DNA of 17,040 nt, from the NCBI GenBank assembly GCA_036395835.1, contig DASWCW010000155.1, forward strand, positions 1 through 17,040, in the 5' to 3' direction. Under the pieces are notes generated by a model. That model was given only the letters and a program-made list of their open reading frames with translations. It was not told the DNA's origin and made no database searches. Source of the DNA: AP-16 sp036395835. Lineage in GTDB: Bacteria; Pseudomonadota; Alphaproteobacteria; Rhizobiales; Xanthobacteraceae. Shown piece by piece: positions 8,943 to 15,016 of the stretch (the first letter of the stretch is position 1; every line of letters begins with the position of its first letter). The position numbers and the translations under genes were made by a program.

Positions 8943-9257
8943 GTTCGCCCAGGAGCCGCCGGGATCGAACTGCCGCCGTCGGGTAGAATGCCCGGCATGT
9001 GAGACAAAGAAAGCCCCGAAAAACGGGGGTTTTTTGATGGCAGAGGACCAAATTGCTACCGTTTTGCTACCATTTCTTTCCTGGAGGCCCGTGACGAGGC
9101 CGTAGGTGGGTCCGGCCTACTGGTCGAGGAGATTCCGGCCGAGGACCTCGACACGGATTCGGAGGACCATGAGCCGCAAGGTTGTTCACCTACGGTTCAT
9201 CCATTAAAGCGCCTAAGTTACTTTGTTACCTTGTGAAAACAATCCGGAGGAAACTCG
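8943..9257. other. Intergenic region after the M16 operon with a start-less open stretch
   Basis: Beyond the terminator at 9014-9035, one plus-strand frame is open from about 9036 to a TGA at about 9236. It reads in part FLEARDEAVGGSG then LLVEEIPAEDLDTDSEDHE, which looks coding-like but has no start codon and no family I recognise. It may be the tail of a gene cut by insertion of the neighbouring element. Two TTGCTACC copies at 9053-9060 and 9064-9071 lie at its beginning. A weak promoter for the next gene may be TTGTTC, 17 bases, TAAAGC near 9182-9210. Confidence 0.35.
9014..9035 (+). terminator. Rho-independent terminator after the M16 operon
   Basis: The stem CCCCG / CGGGG encloses an AAAAA loop and is followed by TTTTTT. 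It lies about 70 bp after the second M16 stop and should end the lspA/M16 transcript. Confidence 0.85.
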
Positions 9258-9500
9258 ATGCTACGCAAATTCTCTCTCGTTGCGGCGGTTGCGGCGGCTG
9301 CCCTGTTGATTCCGGCAGGAGCAGATGCTGGAGGCCGAATGCGCGGCCCCGACCACTGGCGCGGCGACCATTGGCGCGGCGACCATTGGCGCGGCGACCA
9401 TCGCGGTCGCGGACACTATTGGCATGGTCGCTGGTGGGGCTACGGCGAGGGCAGGTGCTGGCGACGGACGCCCGCTGGTTACATTTGGATCTGCGACTAG
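9258..9500 (+). CDS. Small exported protein with HWRGD repeats
   Basis: This 80-residue protein starts with a signal peptide (hydrophobic VAAVAAAALLIPAGADA). The mature part is rich in His, Trp, Arg and Gly, with HWRGD three times in a row, then YWHGRWWGYGEGRCW and the end TPAGYIWICD. Small exported proteins ending in a Gly/Tyr-rich stretch with CWR and PxGYxWxC are common in Rhizobiales; their function is unknown. The two cysteines could form a disulfide. A very good ribosome site (GGAGG, 7 bases before ATG) and a terminator downstream support a real monocistronic gene. Confidence 0.8.
   Translation: MLRKFSLVAAVAAAALLIPAGADAGGRMRGPDHWRGDHWRGDHWRGDHRGRGHYWHGRWWGYGEGRCWRRTPAGYIWICD
9351..9410 (+). 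repeat. 15-bp in-frame tandem repeat inside the small exported protein
   Basis: The unit GACCAYTGGCGCGGC occurs at 9351, 9366 and 9381, followed by a diverged fourth unit at 9396. It encodes the repeated pentapeptide DHWRG. The second and third copies are identical, which points to recent slippage or duplication. Confidence 0.9.
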
Positions 9501-9526
9501 AACGTGGGTCCGATAAAATAAGCAGG

Positions 9527-9553
9527 GCCCGGCCACTGCGCGCCGGGCTTTTT
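9527..9553 (+). terminator. Rho-independent terminator after the HWRGD protein gene
   Basis: The stem GCCCGGC (9527-9533) pairs with GCCGGGC (9542-9548), followed by TTTTT and further T-rich sequence. It lies 26 bp after the stop codon. Confidence 0.85.
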
Positions 9554-9719
9554 GTTTTCGGCCCACCCTTAGCGGAAGCTGCGGGCTGACTCGATTTTTC
9601 CCAAAATTGAATTCGCGCTCGCCAGCATTGCTCGAGCCCAGAGCTTGGCGATCCGGCGACGATCCGTCGAATTCCGACACAGTTCCTTCATGCCAGCACG
9701 CCGGCACATACGATGGGCA

Positions 9720-10841
9720 TCAACCGCCTAGCAGTACGCCTTCGATGATATCGGCCGCGCGGTCTTGGGATGAGACCAGGTGCCCATAGACCCCGAGCGT
9801 GATCGCGGCCGAGCTGTGCCCAAGGCGCCGGCTGATCGTCAGGATATCGACACCCTCCCGGATCAGGATCGACGCGTGCGTGTGCCGTAGGGTGTGCAAG
9901 CTGACGTGCGGCAGGCCAGCCGCGGTCATCGCGACGCTGAATCGCTGGCCGATATCGTTCGGCGAGCGCGGATTCCCATCCAACGTGGTGAACACCAACC
10001 CGTCAGCCGGCGGCTTGCCAAGACCAAATGCCAGGCGCTGTTCAAGCTGGTTCTTTCGATGCTCCCGGAGCGCGGCGACAACGGATAGCGCCAGTGAGAT
10101 CGAACGCCGGCTGCGGGCCGTCTTGGGCTCCTTGAACCGCAGAGCCCTACCACGAATCTGCTCGACGGACTGTTTCACCTCGAGCCGTCCCGCATCGAGG
10201 TCAGCGTCGATCCAGCGCAGGCCGCAGAGCTCGCCGCGTCGCATGCCGGTGCCGAGCGCCACGATCGCGATCGGGTACAGCGCCGTGCCGCGAACGGCCG
10301 CGAGCATGACCGGAATTTCCTCGACGCGCAGTACGGCGGCTTCCTTGGGTGGTACTGCCGGGGCGCCGATCTGGGTCGTGGGGTCAACCTTCACGTCGCC
10401 GAGCTTCATGGCTTGCCGGAATATTCCGCGAGTCAGAACGTGCACATGCTTGATGGTTCGCGGAGAGAGGCCCTTGGCGGCCATGTCGCGATAGATCCGA
10501 GCGAGATCCGAGCCGCGGGTCTGCTGCAGAGACTTCGTTCCGATCGCCGTTGTGACGTGTCCGGCAAGCGACCAGTAGCGCTCGAGCGTCTTCGGGCCAG
10601 CCTTCAGCGGCGCCCAGTCCCGCAGCCACGCCTCGAAATATCGTGCCACGGTCTGCTTTGACGGTTCGATATAGGCGCCCTGTCCGATCTCGGTGATGAG
10701 CTCAGCGCAGCGCTTCTGCGCCTCGCGCTTCGTGCCGGAGAAGCTGTGCCATTTCCGACGGCGCTTGCCGGTGGCGGGATCCTTGACGTCGAGAACAATC
10801 GCCCATTTGCCAGGCGACCGTTCGATCAGGTGGCCCTTCAT
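9720..10841 (-). CDS. Tyrosine site-specific recombinase (integrase)
   Basis: This 373-residue phage-type integrase has an N-terminal SAM-like/arm-binding part (GKWAIVLDVKDPATGKRRRKW resembles the AP2-like arm domain), a core-binding domain (about 60-160), and a C-terminal catalytic domain. All catalytic residues are visible: R201 (GTGMRRGEL), K240 (FKEPKTARSRR), H316 and R319 (HTLRHTHAS), H342 (LGHSS) and nucleophile Y352 (GVYGH). It should therefore be active. The start at 10841 is set by the 4-bp overlap (ATGA) with the stop of the upstream ribbon-helix-helix gene. Longer upstream extension in the same frame overlaps that gene and lacks homology. The integrase lies at the left side of a mobile element extending rightwards. 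Confidence 0.95.
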   Translation of the reverse strand: MKGHLIERSPGKWAIVLDVKDPATGKRRRKWHSFSGTKREAQKRCAELITEIGQGAYIEPSKQTVARYFEAWLRDWAPLKAGPKTLERYWSLAGHVTTAIGTKSLQQTRGSDLARIYRDMAAKGLSPRTIKHVHVLTRGIFRQAMKLGDVKVDPTTQIGAPAVPPKEAAVLRVEEIPVMLAAVRGTALYPIAIVALGTGMRRGELCGLRWIDADLDAGRLEVKQSVEQIRGRALRFKEPKTARSRRSISLALSVVAALREHRKNQLEQRLAFGLGKPPADGLVFTTLDGNPRSPNDIGQRFSVAMTAAGLPHVSLHTLRHTHASILIREGVDILTISRRLGHSSAAITLGVYGHLVSSQDRAADIIEGVLLGG

Positions 10842-11125
10842 TTGCGTTTTCCCTTTGCTTTGATGACTTCCATATGTGTCGTCATGCCGCCTTCGCCGCC
10901 GAACCTGGCCTCGGCGAGCTCGGTCTTGATCGTATTGCGCACTTCGTCTCGCAGGATCTGAATTACCTTCTGCGGGTCCTCGTCGAGCGCCTTCACAAGA
11001 AGCCGCACGCATTCGTCGTTGAGCGTGCGCCCGCGCTCGGTGGCCTGCACGTCGATCCGCCGTCGCAAGTGCTCCGGCATGCGAATTCGCACCTGCACGA
11101 TGTCTGTCAATTGCCGCTCTGCCAT
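10838..11125 (-). CDS. Arc/ribbon-helix-helix-type DNA-binding protein
   Basis: This 95-residue protein begins with a strand-helix-helix pattern typical of Arc/MetJ repressors: VQVRIRMPEHLRRRIDVQA, then ERGRTLNDECVRLLVKALDE. The first strand (VQVRIRM) would bind the DNA major groove as a dimer. The rest is a helical tail with a Lys-rich end. A GGGGG stretch precedes the ATG. It is encoded directly upstream of the integrase with a 4-bp overlap, so they share a transcript. It could control the divergent excisionase promoter or its own, possibly through the palindrome at 11208-11222, or act as an Arc-like accessory factor in recombination; this is inference from position. Confidence 0.82.
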   Translation of the reverse strand: MAERQLTDIVQVRIRMPEHLRRRIDVQATERGRTLNDECVRLLVKALDEDPQKVIQILRDEVRNTIKTELAEARFGGEGGMTTHMEVIKAKGKRK

Positions 11126-11207
11126 TGCTATCCCCCTGGCTAACGGCGCGACACTAAATGGGACTAGAAGGAAAGTCTAGGGGCAAGAGCACAACTTTTG
11201 GTATTTT

Positions 11208-11222
11208 GCCCCAAATTGGGGC
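11208..11222. promoter_or_regulatory. Perfect 15-bp palindrome, likely operator
   Basis: GCCCCAAATTGGGGC has 7-bp arms around a central A. It ends exactly where the -35 box of the rightward promoter begins and lies in the 168-bp gap between the divergent ribbon-helix-helix/integrase and excisionase genes. This is a usual place for a repressor or activator site in a lysogeny or excision switch. Confidence 0.6.
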
Positions 11223-11252
11223 TTGACGCCCTTTATGGGGCCGAGCTAGATA
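11223..11252 (+). promoter_or_regulatory. Rightward sigma70-type promoter for excisionase / replication genes
   Basis: TTGACG (11223-11228), an 18-bp spacer and TAGATA (11247-11252) make a good housekeeping-type promoter about 40 bp before the excisionase ATG. The -35 box directly abuts the palindrome at 11208-11222. Confidence 0.65.
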
Positions 11253-11293
11253 TTGCGGGTAGCAACCATTTCAGCGCCTCGGAGCCCCCAGCC

Positions 11294-11494
11294 ATGGAAG
11301 AGATCGATGCCACCCCGCAGCTGATTAGCCTGACGGAGGCGGCCCGCATCCTGCGAATTTCGAAGAACACAGCCTACGCGGCGGCACAGCGCGGTGATCT
11401 TCCGGTGCTGCGTATCGGCCGACTGAAGCGAGTTAATCGACGCGCCCTTCAACAGATGATTGACGGCGCTGTGCCGAAGCCGGCTGCCACCTAA
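11294..11494 (+). CDS. Excisionase/AlpA-type helix-turn-helix protein
   Basis: This 66-residue protein has the MerR-like winged-helix pattern of the excisionase (xisA/AlpA-like, HTH_17) family: LISLTEAARILRISKNTAYAAAQRGDLPVLRIGRLKRVNRRAL. Such proteins bend DNA to direct integrase towards excision, or regulate integrase expression. The ATG at 11294 has GGAG nine bases upstream. It is divergent from the integrase unit and followed by a terminator. Length and position fit a recombination directionality factor, but a regulatory role is equally possible. Confidence 0.85.
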   Translation: MEEIDATPQLISLTEAARILRISKNTAYAAAQRGDLPVLRIGRLKRVNRRALQQMIDGAVPKPAAT

Positions 11495-11498
11495 CAGA

Positions 11499-11526
11499 AA
11501 CGGCGCCCGCAAGGGACGCCGTTTTT
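11499..11526 (+). terminator. Rho-independent terminator after the excisionase gene
   Basis: AACGGCG (11499-11505) pairs with CGCCGTT (11517-11523), with CCC/GGG extending the stem inside and T residues after it. It lies just after the excisionase stop and only 11 bp before the tRNA-like fold. Confidence 0.8.
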
Positions 11527-11536
11527 GTTGTTTCAA

Positions 11537-11609
11537 GGGGTCGGCAGGTTCGCGACGGCAGGCTTCGTATCCAACGCCGTCGAGGGTTCGAGTCTCTCCG
11601 ACTCCACCA
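11537..11609 (+). ncRNA. 73-nt tRNA-like / tmRNA-like fold with encoded CCA, no canonical anticodon arm
   Basis: GGGGTCG (11537-11543) pairs over 7 bp (one G-U) with CGACTCC (11599-11605), followed by discriminator A and CCA. The T arm is canonical: GAGGG (11582-11586), loop TTCGAGT, CTCTC (11594-11598). In place of D and anticodon arms there are 11 unpaired bases (GCAGGTTCGCG) and a 5-bp stem ACGGC / GCCGT (11555-11559 and 11576-11580) closing a 16-base loop. No 7-base anticodon loop can be drawn. An open D region plus a simple stem resembles the tRNA-like domain of tmRNA (typical 5' pattern GGGG...GGATTCGACG), without any tag-coding part. It could be an attP remnant, a decayed tRNA or a working aminoacylatable RNA. 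Confidence 0.5.
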
Positions 11610-11692
11610 ACTGCTAGGGACAGGCTCTGGAACGCCCGTCTCCTAGCAAAACCAGCCCGCGCACGCAAGCCGGGCAATTAGGAGATAGGCAC

Positions 11693-12010
11693 ATGCTTCA
11701 GCAACCCACATGTGCTTATTGCGGCAAAATTCTGCCATTCAGCAAACACACAGGACGCCGACGCCGGTTCTGCTCGCCGGCGTGCCGCAAATCTGAGTTT
11801 CGTTACCAAAAAACCACCAGGCCCCAATGTATCGGATGCGACGAAACTCGATCTAAAAATTCAACAAATTCAAGCACTTCGACAGGCGTTTTTCGTGGTC
11901 GAGGTATTGATCTCTGCGGGATTGAACCCGCGGTTCGCGAACGGATCATCGATCTCGAATTCGCCGGCTGGAAATGGGCGCACCCGCATGAAGACGGAGG
12001 CTCGTCATAA
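11693..12010 (+). CDS. Small zinc-finger protein of the mobile element, unknown function
   Basis: This 105-residue protein has an N-terminal zinc-binding pattern: CAYCGK, then RRRRFCSPACRKSEFRYQ (C-x2-C and C-x3-C), plus CIGC at about 47-50. The C-terminal half contains AVRERIIDLEFAGWKWAH. The FCSxxCR pattern recurs in the element's last zinc-finger gene (15720-15962). Such small zinc proteins are common in phage and satellite replication regions and probably bind nucleic acid; no specific role is assignable. The ATG has a strong site (AGGAGAT, 7 bases upstream). It is the first gene of the replication operon and ends against the next gene. Confidence 0.7.
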   Translation: MLQQPTCAYCGKILPFSKHTGRRRRFCSPACRKSEFRYQKTTRPQCIGCDETRSKNSTNSSTSTGVFRGRGIDLCGIEPAVRERIIDLEFAGWKWAHPHEDGGSS

Positions 12011-12036
12011 CCTCCACGCCCACCAAACTCGGCAAG

Positions 12037-12417
12037 TTGATCCGACTGCTGGCGTCAGACAAACCCGGCGAGGTCACCGCCGCCGCCCAGGCAATTGGCC
12101 GAAAGCTGCAATCCGCCGGCCTTGATTTTCACGCATTAGCCGACGTGGTCGAGCAGCAGCTCGATCTGCCATTGGTCCCGCAACAAACACCGCCGCCAGC
12201 ATCACAGCCGATGCGCAGCCCTCGCACCGGCCCTCTGCGCATTGGCGATAGGGTCATCTGCCACGAACCAGTCGGCATATTCCGTACGTGCCGGTGCGGC
12301 TCTTCGCGATTCACGGTCGAGCGAGGAATCGGCCCTCACCTTGCGCAACTGCGCTGCGATGCATGTCTTGCAGGGGGCCGATGGCTCTCGCGGCACCATA
12401 TGGGAATGGCGACGTGA
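12037..12417 (+). CDS. DUF2786-like / zinc-ribbon protein
   Basis: The N-terminal part (KLIRLLASDKPGEVTAAAQ, then IGRKLQSAGLDFHALADVVE) matches the DUF2786-like pattern of small phage and plasmid proteins. The C-terminal part has a likely zinc ribbon: CRCGSSRFTVE, then RCDACL. Function is unknown. Given here from TTG at 12037 (126 residues); the conserved pattern starts earlier (TKLGKLIRLL), so translation may begin at an ATA at 12007, which lies 6 bases after GGAGG and would overlap the upstream stop as ATAA. The 3' end overlaps the primase GTG by 4 bp (GTGA). It sits between a zinc-finger gene and the primase, which suggests a replication-associated role. Confidence 0.65.
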   Translation: MIRLLASDKPGEVTAAAQAIGRKLQSAGLDFHALADVVEQQLDLPLVPQQTPPPASQPMRSPRTGPLRIGDRVICHEPVGIFRTCRCGSSRFTVERGIGPHLAQLRCDACLAGGRWLSRHHMGMAT

Positions 12418-13271
12418 CAGCCATCACGGCTAGCGGCCGTATGCTACGAGCCGCGCTCTACTACGCGAAGCGCAACCTGGCGGTTTTTCCGATCTGGCCG
12501 GTCGTGGAGTACGGGCCCGGAAAATTTGTCTGTACATGCAAAAAAGGCCTTCGATGCGACGAAAGACCGGGCAAGCACCCGCTCGGCATCTATGTCCCGC
12601 ACGGATGCAATGACGCGACCACCGATCCTACCAAGGTCAACCATTGGTGGGCTTGTCGACCCGATGCCAACATCGGCATTGCGTGCAATAGCGAACTCGT
12701 CGTGCTCGACGTCGACGTCGACAAGGGCGGGCTCAAATCAATCACTGATCTTCAGAAGAGCAACGGCCGCTTGCCGCCAACTTGGCGAGCACGAACCGGG
12801 AGTGGCGGATTTCATCACTACTTCCGCCCGCCACCGGACATGGAACTCAGAAACACCGTATCCTCAATCGCACCAGGCCTCGATACTCGCGCCAAGGGCG
12901 GATTCGTGGTGGCACCGCCAAGCAATCACGTCAGCGGCGGTTCTTATGAGTGGGAATGGTGGCCGCACCGGGCGCCACTAGCTGATTTACCCGAGTGGCT
13001 GACGAAAGCTGCAGCCACACCGGCGCGCACAAAACCTACAGAGGTTTGGCGTGCGCTCGTTCGCAATGGCGTCACCGAAGGATCGCGCAACAACAGCATC
13101 ACGTCCCTTGCCGGCCATCTACTCCGCAGGCACATCGATCCGCTCGTCGCGCTCGAACTAATCATCTCATGGAATCACAATCGCTGCTCGCCGCCGCTGC
13201 CTGATGCCACGGTAGCGGAAATAGTCGATCGCATTGCCGGCAAGGAGCTGGCCCGCAGGGGGCACAAATGA
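12414..13271 (+). CDS. Bifunctional DNA primase/polymerase (prim-pol)
   Basis: This 285-residue protein belongs to the archaeo-eukaryotic-type prim-pol family found in plasmids and phages, which makes primers and can extend them. Visible motifs are GKHPLG (54-59), the metal-binding LDVDVD (98-103), SGGFHHYFRP with H134-H135, and the motif TRAKGGFVVAPPSNH. A C-terminal helical primase-C-like part (GSRNNSITSLAGHLLRRHIDP) follows. The Cys-rich insertion CTCKKGLRCDERPGKHP is typical for this group. The GTG start at 12414 overlaps the upstream stop; ATG at 12441 is an alternative. It overlaps the helicase gene by 4 bp, so primase and helicase are made together. Confidence 0.92.
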   Translation: MTAITASGRMLRAALYYAKRNLAVFPIWPVVEYGPGKFVCTCKKGLRCDERPGKHPLGIYVPHGCNDATTDPTKVNHWWACRPDANIGIACNSELVVLDVDVDKGGLKSITDLQKSNGRLPPTWRARTGSGGFHHYFRPPPDMELRNTVSSIAPGLDTRAKGGFVVAPPSNHVSGGSYEWEWWPHRAPLADLPEWLTKAAATPARTKPTEVWRALVRNGVTEGSRNNSITSLAGHLLRRHIDPLVALELIISWNHNRCSPPLPDATVAEIVDRIAGKELARRGHK

Positions 13272-14614
13272 ACGATGCCCGCAACATCCTAGAGCTTGCC
13301 GCCGTGAACAATCGCCGCCGCGACGATGCCGGGGTCTCGCTCGATGACTTTCACGCCTACATGCCGGCGCATTCCTACATCTACGCCCCAACGTCAGAGC
13401 CCTGGCCGGCGGCCAGCGTCAATGCGCGCGTCCCTCCGATCCCATTGCCTGAACTCAGCAAGGACGGAAAGCCGAAGATGCTGCCGGCGAACACGTGGCT
13501 CGACCAGAACCGTCCAGTTGAGCAGATGACCTGGGCGCCCGGTCTACCCATGCTGATTCGGAATCGCCTAATTGCTGAAGGTGGCTGGATCGAGCGGAGC
13601 GACGTGACCTGCTTCAATCTCTACCGCCCGCCGACGATCGAGCCGGGAGATCCAGCAAAGGCCACCCGATGGCTCGACCATGTTCACAAGGTGTTTGCTG
13701 ACGATACCAATCACATCGTGCAGTGGCTTGCCCACCGTAAGCAGCACCCGGGCGACAAGATCAACCATGCGCTGGTGATGGGGGGCAAACAGGGTATAGG
13801 CAAGGACACGCTGCTCGAGCCGGCAAAGCGCGCCGTCGGACCCTGGAATTTTTCCGAGGTGTCACCGCAGCACCTGCTCGGGCGGTTCAACGGATTCCTA
13901 AAATCCGTTATCCTGCGCGTGAGCGAGGCGCGCGATCTTGGTGACGTTAATCGGTTCCAGTTTTACGATCACATGAAAGCCTATACTGCCGCCCCGCCCG
14001 ACGTGCTGCGTGTCGATGAGAAGCACCTGCGCGAACATGCTGTAATCAACTGTTGCGGCGTCATCATCACCACCAATCACAAGGCGGACGGAATCTATCT
14101 GCCGGCTGACGATCGTCGGCATTTCGTGGCCTGGTCCGATCTCGACAAGGACACGGATTTCCCCAAAAACTATTGGACCGAGCTCTGGCGCTGGTACAAT
14201 GCCGGAGGAGATCGGCACGTCGCCGCCTACCTCGCCAGCCTCAACATCTCCCAGTTCGATCCGAAGGCCCCGCCGCCAAAAACCGCGGCTTTCTGGGATA
14301 TCGTCGACGCTAACCGCTCAAATGAGGATGCCGAGTTGGCCGATACCCTGGATCGCATGGGCAACCCAGACGCTACGACCCTAACGCGGATCCAGAACGA
14401 AGCCGATGGCGAGTTCGCGGTCTGGATCAGGGACCGAAAGAACCGAAAAGCCATCAATTACCGGCTCGAAGAGTGCGGCTACGTTCCGGTGCGCAATGAT
14501 ATCGCCCGCGACGGACTATGGAGGATCAATAACGCCCGACAGGTCATCTACGCCAAAAACTCGTTATCTTTCAAAGATCGGTGGCAAGCAGCTTCCAAGC
14601 TGTTCCGCCCATAG
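13268..14614 (+). CDS. DUF5906 / SF3-like primase-helicase protein
   Basis: This 448-residue protein carries a P-loop at 172-181 (GGKQGIGKDT), an acidic strand (SVILRVSEARD), and a sensor-like CCGVIITTNHKADG, an arrangement seen in DUF5906/virulence-associated-E-like superfamily 3 helicases of phages and integrative elements. Helicases of this class unwind the origin as a ring and work with a primase, here the product of the gene immediately upstream (ATGA overlap). An N-terminal region of about 110 residues and a C-terminal winged-helix-like region (LTRIQNEADGEFAVWIRDRK) flank the ATPase. The length is normal. Together with the prim-pol it forms a self-contained replication initiation module. 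Confidence 0.88.
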   Translation: MNDARNILELAAVNNRRRDDAGVSLDDFHAYMPAHSYIYAPTSEPWPAASVNARVPPIPLPELSKDGKPKMLPANTWLDQNRPVEQMTWAPGLPMLIRNRLIAEGGWIERSDVTCFNLYRPPTIEPGDPAKATRWLDHVHKVFADDTNHIVQWLAHRKQHPGDKINHALVMGGKQGIGKDTLLEPAKRAVGPWNFSEVSPQHLLGRFNGFLKSVILRVSEARDLGDVNRFQFYDHMKAYTAAPPDVLRVDEKHLREHAVINCCGVIITTNHKADGIYLPADDRRHFVAWSDLDKDTDFPKNYWTELWRWYNAGGDRHVAAYLASLNISQFDPKAPPPKTAAFWDIVDANRSNEDAELADTLDRMGNPDATTLTRIQNEADGEFAVWIRDRKNRKAINYRLEECGYVPVRNDIARDGLWRINNARQVIYAKNSLSFKDRWQAASKLFRP

Positions 14615-14615
14615 C

Positions 14616-14642
14616 CGTCAGTCACGTCAGTGGCGTCAGTGG
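14616..14642 (+). repeat. Three tandem 9-bp direct repeats (CGTCAGTNN)
   Basis: CGTCAGT occurs at 14616, 14625 and 14634 with exact 9-bp spacing. The second and third 9-mers (CGTCAGTGG) are identical. The regular spacing, close to one helical turn, fits an array of binding sites. Confidence 0.85.
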
Positions 14643-14730
14643 TTTTTACTCTATCTTCCACCAGAATACCAAAATACCTTTCCAGAATGGCAAAGCGTGC
14701 GCGCGTAGAGATAGAGGAAAAACCACTGAC
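14635..14730. repeat. 22-bp inverted repeat with 52-bp spacer
   Basis: GTCAGTGGTTTTT-A-CTCTATCT at 14635-14656 is answered by AGATAGAG-G-AAAAACCACTGAC at 14709-14730. The arms match at 21 of 22 positions. As RNA it would close a large hairpin; as DNA it could be a paired initiator-binding site. Confidence 0.88.
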
Positions 14731-14844
14731 TTCACCTACACCACCGACGCGGCCGCGGCCCCAATTGACCGCTAGCCCGCGCAACTTTCTTGCGCAAAGC
14801 CAATTGTGGCGATATTGTGCCGCTGATTTGTGGACTGACGGCCC

Positions 14845-15016
14845 ATGCCTAAGCCTGATCTGGTGACCCGACTAGCGGCCGACCTGGCCGAGGGCCGGCG
14901 GGTGCGACCAGCGGCTGGCGTTCTTCCTGCACTACGAAGCCCATAGACTGCTCAAGCGGGTCGAGCATGAACACTACGGCATGCTGGCCGATGGCGACCG
15001 GGGCGACGAGCTATGA
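14845..15016 (+). pseudogene. Small gene of the element split by a +1 frameshift
   Basis: From ATG at 14845 the frame reads MPKPDLVTRLAADLAEGRR and then degenerates to a stop at 14944-14946. One base over, the frame from 14906 reads DQRLAFFLHYEAHRLLKRVE and continues to ADGDRGDEL and a TGA at 15014-15016, which overlaps the ATG of the next gene as ATGA. The two halves together would form a natural 56-residue, helical, charged protein coupled to its neighbour. Skipping one base near 14896-14905 restores it. A real frameshift mutation, a sequencing error or programmed shifting are all possible; the local sequence (CGGCGGGTGCG) has no classical slippery site. The function is unknown. Confidence 0.6.

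Larger units (their letters stand above)
14615..14844. other. Candidate replication origin: repeats downstream of the helicase gene
   Basis: This gene-free 230-bp stretch begins with three tandem 9-bp units (CGTCAGTCA, CGTCAGTGG, CGTCAGTGG at 14616-14642) directly after the helicase stop. The last unit is the start of a 22-bp inverted repeat (14635-14656 versus 14709-14730, 21 of 22 matching) around a 52-bp A/T-richer centre. Short direct repeats plus an AT-richer centre beside an initiator helicase gene resemble the origins of P4-like satellites and small plasmids. A transcription or RNA-stability role is the alternative. Confidence 0.45.

Noticed and set aside
10842..11012. N-terminal extension of the integrase frame upstream of 10841
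   Set aside because: It runs through the ribbon-helix-helix gene in another frame, and the ATGA overlap gives a natural start.
10838..11125. Antitoxin of a toxin-antitoxin pair
   Set aside because: Ribbon-helix-helix proteins are often antitoxins, but the only coupled gene is the integrase; no toxin-like small gene is adjacent.
11537..11609. Calling a canonical tRNA with an assigned amino acid
   Set aside because: Only 38 bases lie between acceptor and T stems, and no D stem or 7-base anticodon loop with a paired 5-bp stem can be formed; possible GTA or CGT triplets lack stem support.
14548..14866. Short open frames on both strands through the repeat block after the helicase gene
   Set aside because: They arise from the direct and inverted repeats (Thr/Asp- or Pro/Thr-rich), have no good start signal and overlap the helicase end.
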